Of a DNA stretch of 16,811 nucleotides, positions 1 to 6,905 are shown piece after piece. Every line of letters begins with the position of its first letter. The stretch's first letter is position 1. The DNA is from Bacteroidales bacterium. Lineage in GTDB: Bacteria > Bacteroidota > Bacteroidia > Bacteroidales > GCA-2748055. The DNA lies in contig JAOZLK010000024.1 in assembly GCA_029934875.1 (NCBI GenBank), positions 1-16,811 of the forward strand, in the 5' to 3' direction. The translations under genes were made by a program, and so were the position numbers. The notes under the pieces are model-generated. The model saw only the letters and a list, made by a program, of their open reading frames with translations, was not told where the DNA came from and did not search any database.

Positions 1-2
1 AA

Positions 3-263
3 GATGGCCAGCCCTTTATATACCTGGATGGCAAAGAGACTGCTAGTATTGAAACCCGGATTGTTAAGGAGGGATTTCCCCAGAATTTTAACATTGGGGC
101 AGGAATGGATAGTGGTGGAGAATCGGGATTCAATTTCAAGGGGGACATATCCAATGTTCAGGTGTATAAGGAAGGGCTTAGCAGGGAGGACATAGAATTA
201 TTTGCCAGGGGAGGGGTTCCCGACGGTGAGAGGCTTTTATCCTGGGAAAGCAAGGCTGAATAA
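3..263 (+). CDS. LamG/concanavalin A-like jellyroll domain protein, C-terminal fragment (5' end outside window)
   Basis: An open frame runs from the window edge to a TAA at 261-263, giving 86 C-terminal residues. The phrases IYLDGKE, FNIGAGMDSGG, FKGDISNVQVYKEGLS and EDIELFARGG are the usual last strands of a Laminin_G_3/LamG jellyroll: a 'YLDG' strand, a glycine-rich 'IG' strand, then 'F.G.I..V.VY...LS..EI'. Such domains bind carbohydrate or act as spacers in secreted Bacteroidota and Planctomycetota enzymes. The catalytic or other N-terminal part is not in view, so the function of the whole protein is unknown. A competing ATG-initiated frame at 4-195 is out of phase and shows no family resemblance. 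The gene converges with the SDR gene on the opposite strand, with only 19 bases between the stop codons and no strong terminator hairpin. Confidence 0.8.
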   Translation, partial: DGQPFIYLDGKETASIETRIVKEGFPQNFNIGAGMDSGGESGFNFKGDISNVQVYKEGLSREDIELFARGGVPDGERLLSWESKAE

Positions 264-282
264 TTGACCCTGAAAAACGGTC

Positions 283-1044
283 CTATCTCATTAACATGCC
301 TCCACTGGCATCGATGGTTGATCCGGTAATATAACTGGCTGCATCGGAGGCCAGGAATACTGCAATATTTGCAATTTCTTCCGGATCGGCAATGCGGTAT
401 AATGGAATCCTGGCCAGATAGCTTTCTTTTCTTTTTTCCCAGGTTTCAGCCACCATCTCGGTCATAACCAGTCCGGGGGCTATGCCATTTACCCTGATTC
501 CCTGCCTGGCTACCTCCCGGGCCAATGCGATGGTAAATGAAACCATGGCTCCCTTGCTGCTATCGTAGGGAAGATGGCCTGTAGTTGATCCTCTGAAAGC
601 AGCCTGTGAGGCAATATTTACGATGCTCCCAGGTGTACTGTTTTCCTGCCATTTTTTCACAAGCTCACGACTGGCAACAAACATGCCGGTCACATTTATC
701 CCAAAGGTTTTTTCCCACTCCTCCACGGTATATGAAGAAATGGGGCCTCCCGGACAATAGGCTGCATTGTTAACCAGAACATCGATTGGTCCGAGCTCAT
801 TTTCAACCCTTGTGATCATGGAGATTACTTCGCCCTCCTCCGACATGTCTGTCTGAACAGCCATGGCTTTTGTATTGAATTTTTCTTCAATTTCAGAGAC
901 CACGGAATCAGCTCGATCCCTGCTTTTAATATAGTTGACTGCCACAAGGGCACCTTCCTCTGCAAAAGCCAGGCATATTGCTTTTCCAATACCCCTGCTG
1001 CCTCCTGTAACAAGGACCACCTTATCTTTTAGATTTGTTTTCAT
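283..1044 (-). CDS. SDR-family NAD(P)-dependent oxidoreductase (FabG-like), last gene of the operon
   Basis: A 253-residue classical short-chain dehydrogenase/reductase of normal length. Visible are the cofactor motif TGGSRGIG (residues 13-20), NNAA (92-95), N117, catalytic S146, the Y160-x3-K164 pair (YDSSK) and the PG step followed by a 'TEM' helix; 'SYITGSTIDASGG' is the usual SDR C-terminus. The end of the second beta strand (VNYIKSRDR) carries basic residues and no acidic one, which hints at NADP(H). The substrate cannot be read from sequence. FabG-like SDRs in sugar operons usually oxidise or reduce a hydroxyl of a sugar, sugar acid or polyol, and that is the most likely role here. It starts 7 bases after the upstream MDR dehydrogenase stop, so the two are probably co-translated and may act in sequence. 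A fatty-acid synthesis role is unlikely in this context. Confidence 0.92.
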   Translation of the reverse strand: MKTNLKDKVVLVTGGSRGIGKAICLAFAEEGALVAVNYIKSRDRADSVVSEIEEKFNTKAMAVQTDMSEEGEVISMITRVENELGPIDVLVNNAAYCPGGPISSYTVEEWEKTFGINVTGMFVASRELVKKWQENSTPGSIVNIASQAAFRGSTTGHLPYDSSKGAMVSFTIALAREVARQGIRVNGIAPGLVMTEMVAETWEKRKESYLARIPLYRIADPEEIANIAVFLASDAASYITGSTIDASGGMLMR

Positions 1045-1051
1045 TGCATTG

Positions 1052-2095
1052 TTATAATTTTGGTTTCAGTACAACCCTCAGAGCTTCTCCCGATTCCATG
1101 ATTTCAAAAGCTTTTTTTATCTCTTTTAAAGAGATTATATGAGAGACTATATTCCTTGACAAGGATGATGGATCACTAAGAATGCCAATTGCCTCTTTTA
1201 CATGGCGGGTTGTAGAATCACTACTCCCTGTAACTCTGATCTCATTGTAGTGGATCAGGCGGCTATTAATAGTCAGATCACTTTGGCCTGCCGGAAGGGA
1301 AGCGAATAAACAGACGCTCCCCCTTTTTCTAACGAGTGACAGAGCCTCTTCCTGAGGGGATGGAGCAGGAGCCGCTACAATAACCACATCGGCTCCATAT
1401 CCCTTTGTTTCTTCCAGGACAATAGTTTTAAGGTCTTCTTCTCCCGGATGAACCAGGATATCTATATGGAAATTCCCTGCTTGTTTAAGTCTCAACTCAT
1501 TCAATTCGGTCATTATAATTTTACCGGCACCGGCATGCTTTGCGGCACATGCATTTAGAATTCCCATTGGGCCGGCTCCCATGATTAAAACAGTATCACC
1601 CTTTTCAATTTCACATTGCTCAACGGAGTTAACAGCGCAGCTTAAGGGCTCTGCCAGGGCAGCGTATTCAGGCTTCAGGGTATCGGGAACCTTAACGAGA
1701 TGCCCGTTTTTTATAGCTCTCTCAGGGATGACCATATATTCAGCCATACCCCCATCGTAACGGAATCCCATCGGAGCAAGATCAACACAGAGGTTGGTCC
1801 ATCCTTTGCGGCAATACAGGCATTTACCGCAACTAATGCTGGTGGACATTACAATTCGTTCACCCTCGTTAAAGCCAATAGTATTCTTCCCTGTTTCAGC
1901 AATCACCCCTGTGAATTCATGCCCCATAACAATGGGGGGATTTAATCTTGGATTCCCAAGCTTAAAGGCTTTCAGGTCTGAACCACACACGGCGCAGGCT
2001 TCCACTCTAATAAGGATTTCCTCACGGTTTATCGTAGGAATCGGGATCTCATCAACCCGTACATCCATGGGTGCGTGGAATCTTATAGCTTTCAT
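1052..2095 (-). CDS. Zinc-dependent medium-chain alcohol/polyol dehydrogenase (sorbitol/threonine dehydrogenase-like)
   Basis: A 347-residue MDR-superfamily protein. It has the catalytic-zinc set C37 (CAVCGSD), H59-E60 (GHEFTG) and E149 (AEPLS), and the structural-zinc lobe with cysteines 89, 92, 95 and 103 (CGKCLYCRKGWTNLC). A Rossmann motif GAGPMG lies at 173-178, followed by E197 at the end of the second beta strand, which favours NAD. Family members oxidise secondary alcohols of polyols or sugars, or L-threonine, to ketones; the layout is closest to sorbitol, galactitol-phosphate and threonine dehydrogenases. Spacing is 9 bases from the DeoC stop upstream and 7 bases to the SDR downstream, so it belongs to the same transcript. 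Its operon position suggests a cytoplasmic oxidation step in a sugar or polyol pathway, with the exact substrate unknown. Confidence 0.92.
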   Translation of the reverse strand: MKAIRFHAPMDVRVDEIPIPTINREEILIRVEACAVCGSDLKAFKLGNPRLNPPIVMGHEFTGVIAETGKNTIGFNEGERIVMSTSISCGKCLYCRKGWTNLCVDLAPMGFRYDGGMAEYMVIPERAIKNGHLVKVPDTLKPEYAALAEPLSCAVNSVEQCEIEKGDTVLIMGAGPMGILNACAAKHAGAGKIIMTELNELRLKQAGNFHIDILVHPGEEDLKTIVLEETKGYGADVVIVAAPAPSPQEEALSLVRKRGSVCLFASLPAGQSDLTINSRLIHYNEIRVTGSSDSTTRHVKEAIGILSDPSSLSRNIVSHIISLKEIKKAFEIMESGEALRVVLKPKL

Positions 2096-2104
2096 CCGGT
2101 AGCG

Positions 2105-2791
2105 TTAATAATCTTCATTCGATTCTGAACCGTCTAAAACAGCCTGTGTAGAACCAACACCCAGCCTGTCGGCACCTTGATCTAAGTAAGAAACTGCTGT
2201 TTCCCATGTACGAATACCACCGGACGGTTTTATGCTCATTTTATCTCCGACCGTTTTAATCATCACATCAATCATCTCAGGAGTAGCTGAACCAGGCCCG
2301 AATCCGGTAGAAGTTTTTACAAAATCGGCACCTGCCTCATGGGAAATTTCACAGGCTTTGGCAACCTGCTCCATGGTAAGGAATGCACTTTCCTGAATGA
2401 CTTTCACCTTTACATCGTGGGCATGTGCCACATCCACTACTGCCTGAATATCCCTTCTTACATATTCATGATCACCAGACAGGAATTTGCCAATATTCAT
2501 AACCATGTCAATCTCGGCTACTCCATCCTCAATAGCTGCTTTTGCCTGGAACGCTTTTACCCTGCTGGCATCGGCTCCATGCGGAAAGCTGAGCACACAT
2601 GACACCTTCACAGAACTACCGCTTAGCAGGTCAGCGGCTGCTTTCACATCACATGGTTTAACACACATGCTATAAACCCCAAAATTAATGCACAATTGAG
2701 CATGCTGATTAAGGTCATTGTCCGTAAATTCTGCTTTCAATACAGCGTGGTCGATTGTTTTTGCCACTTCATTCCTGGTATACATCTTCAT
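2105..2791 (-). CDS. deoC: DeoC-family class I aldolase (deoxyribose-phosphate aldolase-like)
   Basis: A 228-residue (beta/alpha)8 class I aldolase of typical length. Landmarks are TIDHAVLK (12-19), EIDMVMNIG (93-101, with D95), the Schiff-base lysine in FVKTSTGFG (K159) and the second lysine in SIKPSGGIRT (K188), matching the D102/K167/K201 triad of E. coli DERA. Canonical DERA reversibly splits 2-deoxy-D-ribose 5-phosphate into acetaldehyde and glyceraldehyde 3-phosphate. Some flanking positions depart from the commonest sequence: VIQESAFLT where many members have a V-I-x-E-T type strand, and KPSGG instead of KASGG. A shifted substrate is therefore possible. It sits 11 bases after an SDR and 9 bases before the MDR dehydrogenase. 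No nucleoside phosphorylase, phosphopentomutase or deoxyribokinase is nearby, so a role in deoxynucleoside salvage is not supported. The symbol reflects the family only. Confidence 0.9.
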   Translation of the reverse strand: MKMYTRNEVAKTIDHAVLKAEFTDNDLNQHAQLCINFGVYSMCVKPCDVKAAADLLSGSSVKVSCVLSFPHGADASRVKAFQAKAAIEDGVAEIDMVMNIGKFLSGDHEYVRRDIQAVVDVAHAHDVKVKVIQESAFLTMEQVAKACEISHEAGADFVKTSTGFGPGSATPEMIDVMIKTVGDKMSIKPSGGIRTWETAVSYLDQGADRLGVGSTQAVLDGSESNEDY

Positions 2792-2802
2792 TTTTTTAAT
2801 TC

Positions 2803-3573
2803 TTAGTGCATCTCACGTCCGCCGGTTACATTGATGGCCTGTCCTGTCATATAATCTGATCCCCCGGAAGCCAAAAAAACTGTTACACTGGCCACATCTT
2901 TCACTTCTGCCAGTCTGCCCAGGGGGATTTTTGCCGTGAAGTTCTTTATCACCTCTTCACGAGAAAGCTTCAGATCCTCGATATATCCCCTGGAGCAGGT
3001 ATCCCAGACCCCTGTATTATCTGTAATTCCTGGGCAAAGGCAATTTACATTGATTTTGAAGGGCGCCAGTTCGAAAGCCAGGGCCTGTGTAAAAGCGATA
3101 ATGGCACCTTTCGCTGCACAATAATGACTCATCAGGGCGGAGCCTGTTTTCCCCGATTTCGAGGAAAAGTTAATGATTTTTCCTCCCCTCTTTTCCTTCA
3201 ATACAGGCACAACATACTTGGTAAAAAAGAAGGTGCCTTTACAGTTTACATCGAACATCTGGTCCCACGCGGCTTCTGTAATATCTTCAAGCGGAGAGGT
3301 ACCGATAATACCGGCCACGTTAATCAGGATATCAATGCTCCCATGGGTCTCAACTGTTTTGTCGACGACAGCTTTAACCTGACTTTCAGAAGTAACATCT
3401 GCGGCCAATCCACTACACCCGATAGCCTGACAAACAGTATCCAGCATATCTTCTTTCAGGTCAGTAATAAAAACAGTGGCCCCACCTTCAATTAATTTTA
3501 TTGCAACTCCTTTACCTATAGCTCCTGCGGCACCTGTTATCAGGGCCACTTTTCCTTTAAATTCATTTTGCAT
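2803..3573 (-). CDS. SDR-family NAD-dependent sugar/polyol dehydrogenase
   Basis: A 256-residue classical SDR. TGAAGAIG occupies 13-20 and D38 (FITDLKED) ends the second beta strand, which normally selects NAD over NADP. NVAG (85-88) replaces the usual NNAG; this is tolerated in the family. Catalytic residues are S138, Y151 and K155 (YCAAK). The C-terminal 'DYMTGQAINVTGG' is standard. Similar SDRs in Bacteroidota sugar loci act as sorbitol-, glucose- or ketose-type dehydrogenases. It lies 18 bases after the cupin lipoprotein stop and 11 bases before deoC. It is clearly different from the SDR at the operon end, so the pathway appears to need two distinct hydroxyl/keto conversions by SDRs plus one by the MDR enzyme. 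No signal peptide is seen, so it is cytoplasmic. Confidence 0.91.
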   Translation of the reverse strand: MQNEFKGKVALITGAAGAIGKGVAIKLIEGGATVFITDLKEDMLDTVCQAIGCSGLAADVTSESQVKAVVDKTVETHGSIDILINVAGIIGTSPLEDITEAAWDQMFDVNCKGTFFFTKYVVPVLKEKRGGKIINFSSKSGKTGSALMSHYCAAKGAIIAFTQALAFELAPFKINVNCLCPGITDNTGVWDTCSRGYIEDLKLSREEVIKNFTAKIPLGRLAEVKDVASVTVFLASGGSDYMTGQAINVTGGREMH

Positions 3574-3591
3574 ATGGTTCTGTTTTTTGGA

Positions 3592-4335
3592 TCAGATTCC
3601 CAGGAAATTATCATTAATGGCTTTATCTGAATGACGAACAGCAATATCTGTATGGACATTTGCTACTTCAGTAATAATGGCTCCTTCGGGCCCGCCAAAT
3701 TGCCAATGCCTGGAATAAACTATATCCTGGGGTGTAAAAGAGCCAATGGATGCCAGCACAACATGTTTGGTCGTAACTTCTCCGTCCATATGACATTCGG
3801 GAACAACAATTTCAGGGAATTCACTTAGATTATCCTCACCCTCTCCCACGATAAAACTCTCTCCAAAACGAATGGCCCAACCTTCAAGTTTAGCAGGATT
3901 TGATCCGCCATCGAGATGCCAGTGCTCAGGTAACATCTGCCCTGGCAGGAGGAAGAGATCCATCAGCATGTACTGGTCTTTTTCATTATTCACAAACAGG
4001 TAGGCTGCCAAACCCAACTTGGTAAACTGCCCGGTCCCGTAATCACTCACCCATAGTTTCTCTTTTAATTCCGGAAAGATGGGGTAGCCATGATACTCCA
4101 TTAATGAGAGGATGGCTTCCTTTGCCTTTTCTTCGATAAATTCCCCATTTTCATCGTAGAATTCTTCGTTATTGAAGGCGATCAGATCAGTTCCCTTATT
4201 TGTCTCAAAACCTGCTTGTTCTTCAGTGCCGGTAGCTGCCTCTGTCGCAGGCTCCTGGTTCCCTGACCCTGGATTACCCGTGCAGGAAACAAATAAAAGG
4301 CTTAAACCAAAAACAAATACATTTAGATTTTTCAT
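3592..4335 (-). CDS. Cupin-fold lipoprotein resembling D-lyxose ketol-isomerase
   Basis: A 247-residue protein. The N-terminus is a lipoprotein signal peptide with lipobox FVSC (C18) followed by a low-complexity G/E/A/T linker to about residue 48, so it should be anchored in a membrane facing the periplasm or the outside. The folded part resembles the D-lyxose isomerase (YdaE-type) cupin family: PEHWH (H138, H140), then E151 (KLEGW), then H210 in YSRHWQFGGPEGAIITE, close to the 'HWFQAG.EGAIVSEFS' phrase of that family. The metal-ligand spacing (H-x-H, then E 11 later, then a distant H) also fits. Known relatives interconvert D-lyxose and D-xylulose or similar aldose/ketose pairs and are cytoplasmic. 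An exported lipidated version is unusual. The isomerase activity is inference; a sugar-binding or other cupin role is possible. Spacing is 19 bases after the SMP-30-like gene. Confidence 0.72.
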   Translation of the reverse strand: MKNLNVFVFGLSLLFVSCTGNPGSGNQEPATEAATGTEEQAGFETNKGTDLIAFNNEEFYDENGEFIEEKAKEAILSLMEYHGYPIFPELKEKLWVSDYGTGQFTKLGLAAYLFVNNEKDQYMLMDLFLLPGQMLPEHWHLDGGSNPAKLEGWAIRFGESFIVGEGEDNLSEFPEIVVPECHMDGEVTTKHVVLASIGSFTPQDIVYSRHWQFGGPEGAIITEVANVHTDIAVRHSDKAINDNFLGI

Positions 4336-4354
4336 AGCTATTTAGTTTTAATGA

Positions 4355-5395
4355 TTATAGTTCGATGATTGACATGGTATGGATGGAATCGCTTTCATTC
4401 GGACCAAATGACAAATCAATATTAGACACGTAGATCCTGTTTCCCCTGCGGATGCATTCCGACGGAGCATCCAGTTCTCCGTTTCGGCCATCGCTTTGTC
4501 CGTTTTTAGCCACGATTCGCACTTTGCCTTCAGGGGATATTTGGACAATCGCATTTCCAATGAAATCAGCAATCCAAAGATTGTCATCTTTGTCGATCTG
4601 CATTCCATCGGTAGACAGCATCCCATTCCCACTGGCAAAAACCTCACTGGAAATCAAATTTCCTTCCGGGTCGAGCAATAGTTTAAGAACTTCAGCGTCA
4701 CCAAAATTACAAACATACAATTCACCTTTGGAATTGAAGGCCAGTCCATTTGCACCTACCTGGTATTCAGTGCTCTTAGTTTCCAGGATAGCAATCAGGC
4801 GTGGGTCGCCAATACCTGTTACCTGCACTGGATTTTCAGCACTCAATTCGGAGAGTTCGAAGCGGTAGACCCCACTTTTAAGGGGCTCGCCTGCATTCAG
4901 ATTTGTTTCTGCAACATAGATGCGATTACCATGGGTCGTAATTCCGTTTGCCATATTAAACCCGGTAGCAACGACTTCACATTTCGTAGCGCTCCCATCT
5001 TCCATGCTTACTTTAAGCAAGCGTGACATGTTCGGCTCGCTTGTAGCAAAAGACTGATTATCAGACACATAAATATTCCCATCAGATGCAAATGTGATAC
5101 CCAGGGGACTGGCCACTCCTGTTCCAGGATGGGGAAGCAGATCAATGATCTCTTCAATTTTGTCCTCCTCGGTAATTCGCAGAATTTTGGAAGGATAATT
5201 CTTATTATTCGCATTGTTCATGGAGAGGTAGATGCAATGATCCTTCCCCAGGGTCATGCCATCCGGACAACTGTATTTATCGGGTAAGGCTTTATTAAAG
5301 GCCAGTTCAGGCCTAAGTAGATTTCCCGTGCACTGCGTTAGGATCAATGAGATTGCAAGTCCTCCGAAAATAGCAGTAAATGTTTTTTTTCTCAT
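4355..5395 (-). CDS. SMP-30/gluconolactonase-like beta-propeller lipoprotein
   Basis: A six-bladed propeller of the SMP-30/gluconolactonase/strictosidine-synthase-like group, 346 residues from the start chosen. Recurrent blade phrases are SPLGITFASDGNIYVSDN, GANGLAFNSKGELYVCNFG and TDGMQIDKDDNLWIADFIGN, followed by YVSN near the end; acidic and asparagine residues in these positions normally coordinate the catalytic divalent metal. The ATG at 5393-5395 gives MRKKTFTAIFGG with a hydrophobic stretch and a lipobox-like ILTQC (C22). That makes it a secreted lipoprotein and places the start one base after the kinase stop. An in-frame ATG at 5485 would add 30 residues, overlap the kinase and bury the signal peptide, so I reject it. 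Family members hydrolyse aldonolactones; here a product of periplasmic sugar oxidation could be the substrate (inference). Confidence 0.82.
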   Translation of the reverse strand: MRKKTFTAIFGGLAISLILTQCTGNLLRPELAFNKALPDKYSCPDGMTLGKDHCIYLSMNNANNKNYPSKILRITEEDKIEEIIDLLPHPGTGVASPLGITFASDGNIYVSDNQSFATSEPNMSRLLKVSMEDGSATKCEVVATGFNMANGITTHGNRIYVAETNLNAGEPLKSGVYRFELSELSAENPVQVTGIGDPRLIAILETKSTEYQVGANGLAFNSKGELYVCNFGDAEVLKLLLDPEGNLISSEVFASGNGMLSTDGMQIDKDDNLWIADFIGNAIVQISPEGKVRIVAKNGQSDGRNGELDAPSECIRRGNRIYVSNIDLSFGPNESDSIHTMSIIEL

Positions 5396-5396
5396 C

Positions 5397-6905
5397 TTAA
5401 TTGCTTTGCTTAAGTCGACGAATAAGTTCTTTATAATTCTTGTATTTCGCTTCATAAATTTTCTCTCTTGTTGGCTCAGGTTCATACTTGCGTTGAATAC
5501 AGGTCATGTTTTCAACTGCTTCATGAAGGTTCCCATAAGTCCCGTCACAAACAGAGGCAGCCATGGCAGCACCCAGTGCTCCCAATTGGGAGCCTGCAGG
5601 AATTTCCAGGGGAATCCCAAGGATATCCGCGAACATCTGCATCCAGGTATCGCTTTGCGTGGCACCACCCGTACAACGGATTACTTCAGGTACTTCCCTG
5701 AAATTCAATAACCTGTCAATATGCGTTTTATGTGCGAATACAATCCCTTCATATACGGCCCTGACCAGGTGGGAACGGGTATGTTCGCCTCTTATGTTAT
5801 GAAATCCCGCGTTCATGTAACCCTCTTCATTGCAGCCATAAAGAAAAGGAAGAAACAGAGGATCTGTGGATTCAGGCGCGATACGGTCAACTTCTTCATT
5901 CAACCATGTGAAAAACTGATCCCCCTTCTGCTCTTTTTCGTTTTTCAGAAAATTCTGAATCATCCAGTCCAGGTTGCTTGCCGATGTAGGACTACCTTCT
6001 AACATAAGGTACCATCCTGGAATGCTATAAATACTGGTCATATAAAGCTCCTTGTCAATTAACGGCTTCCTGGATATATATTGGTTGTTGCCCCAGGTAC
6101 CCACGATCAGTGACATTTGTTTTTCGTCAACAATTCCGGAAGCTAAACCGCATGCATCAATATCAAACATACCCCCTGCCACGGGTGTCCCTGCGGCTAA
6201 TCCTGTAAACTCTGCAACCTCATCAGTGATTCTGCCTGCCATTTCCGTTGAAGCAATGAGTGGGGGCAGCATATTCCTGAACTCTTCCAATCCAAAAATT
6301 TTAAGCACTTCTATGTCGTATCCCCCGCTTACCACATTCATCAAACTGGTACCCGACATGTCGGTGATCTCAGCCCGAACCTCCCCGGTGAGTTTGAACC
6401 GGATAAAATCCTTTGCCATCAATATCCATCGTGCCTTTTTAATACACTCTGGCTCCTTATCGCGCAGCCATGAAAGAAGTGCATTGGGTTGAGCTGCCCA
6501 GATGGATTGTGCAGTGTAGGGCAAGGCTTTCCCGGCAATCCCCTGTTTTAACCATTTCTCAACATAGCTTTGCGCCCTGCTGTCGGTCGAATTGATCGCA
6601 TTGCGCACCGGCTTGCCCTGCTGATCTACAAGAAACAAACCATTTCCGAACCCGGTACAGGCAATGGCTTTAATGCGATCCGGTTTTATGCCGGAAGAAT
6701 GCAATACTTCCCGAATAACAGATACGGTATCTTCCCACATTTTTGACGCATCCCGCTCGCTCCAGCCTTTTTGTGGACGAATGATTTGAACCAATTTGCT
6801 GGCCACAGCGATCTCCAGCCCTTTTTCATCAAAAAGGGCTGCTTTCGACATGGTTCCGCCGTTATCTATCCCGAGGAAGTAGGGTTTCATTTTTGAACTT
6901 TTCAT
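5397..6905 (-). CDS. FGGY carbohydrate kinase, L-xylulokinase (LyxK)-like
   Basis: A 502-residue full-length FGGY kinase. The N-terminal phosphate-binding motif is GIDNGGT (12-18). The probable catalytic base is D248 in GGMFDIDACGLASG. The C-terminal ATP-domain signature is CTGGATQSDTWMQMFADILGIPLEIP, followed by GALGAAMAA. Many stretches resemble my recollection of E. coli LyxK (L-xylulose / 3-keto-L-gulonate kinase): GWSERD versus GWAERD, SPTSASNLDWM versus SPTSSGNLEWF, FLPFLYGCNEEG versus FLPFLYGSNAG, and HTRSHLVRAVYEGIVFAHKTHIDR versus HTRAHLLQAIYEGVVFSHMTHLNR. The substrate is therefore more likely an L-xylulose-like ketose than D-xylulose or glycerol, but the specificity is inferred. 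Its start overlaps the MFS stop by 4 bases (ATGA), implying translational coupling. An internal ATG six codons in is an alternative start. Confidence 0.88.
   Translation of the reverse strand: MKSSKMKPYFLGIDNGGTMSKAALFDEKGLEIAVASKLVQIIRPQKGWSERDASKMWEDTVSVIREVLHSSGIKPDRIKAIACTGFGNGLFLVDQQGKPVRNAINSTDSRAQSYVEKWLKQGIAGKALPYTAQSIWAAQPNALLSWLRDKEPECIKKARWILMAKDFIRFKLTGEVRAEITDMSGTSLMNVVSGGYDIEVLKIFGLEEFRNMLPPLIASTEMAGRITDEVAEFTGLAAGTPVAGGMFDIDACGLASGIVDEKQMSLIVGTWGNNQYISRKPLIDKELYMTSIYSIPGWYLMLEGSPTSASNLDWMIQNFLKNEKEQKGDQFFTWLNEEVDRIAPESTDPLFLPFLYGCNEEGYMNAGFHNIRGEHTRSHLVRAVYEGIVFAHKTHIDRLLNFREVPEVIRCTGGATQSDTWMQMFADILGIPLEIPAGSQLGALGAAMAASVCDGTYGNLHEAVENMTCIQRKYEPEPTREKIYEAKYKNYKELIRRLKQSN

Noticed and set aside
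4..195. 63-codon ATG-initiated + strand frame at the left edge
   Set aside because: It is out of phase with the LamG reading that runs from the edge to 263, and its product shows no domain-like pattern.
1700..2102. Overlapping + strand frames opposite the MDR dehydrogenase
   Set aside because: They are shadows of the dehydrogenase codons; the minus-strand protein has complete zinc and cofactor motifs.
5396..5485. N-terminal extension of the SMP-30-like protein from the upstream ATG at 5485
   Set aside because: It would overlap the kinase by about 90 bases and bury a normal lipoprotein signal peptide; the ATG at 5393-5395 follows the kinase stop by one base.
5256..5711. 151-codon + strand frame opposite the kinase and SMP-30 genes
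   Set aside because: It is antisense to two well-supported genes and shows no recognisable domain, signal peptide or promoter.
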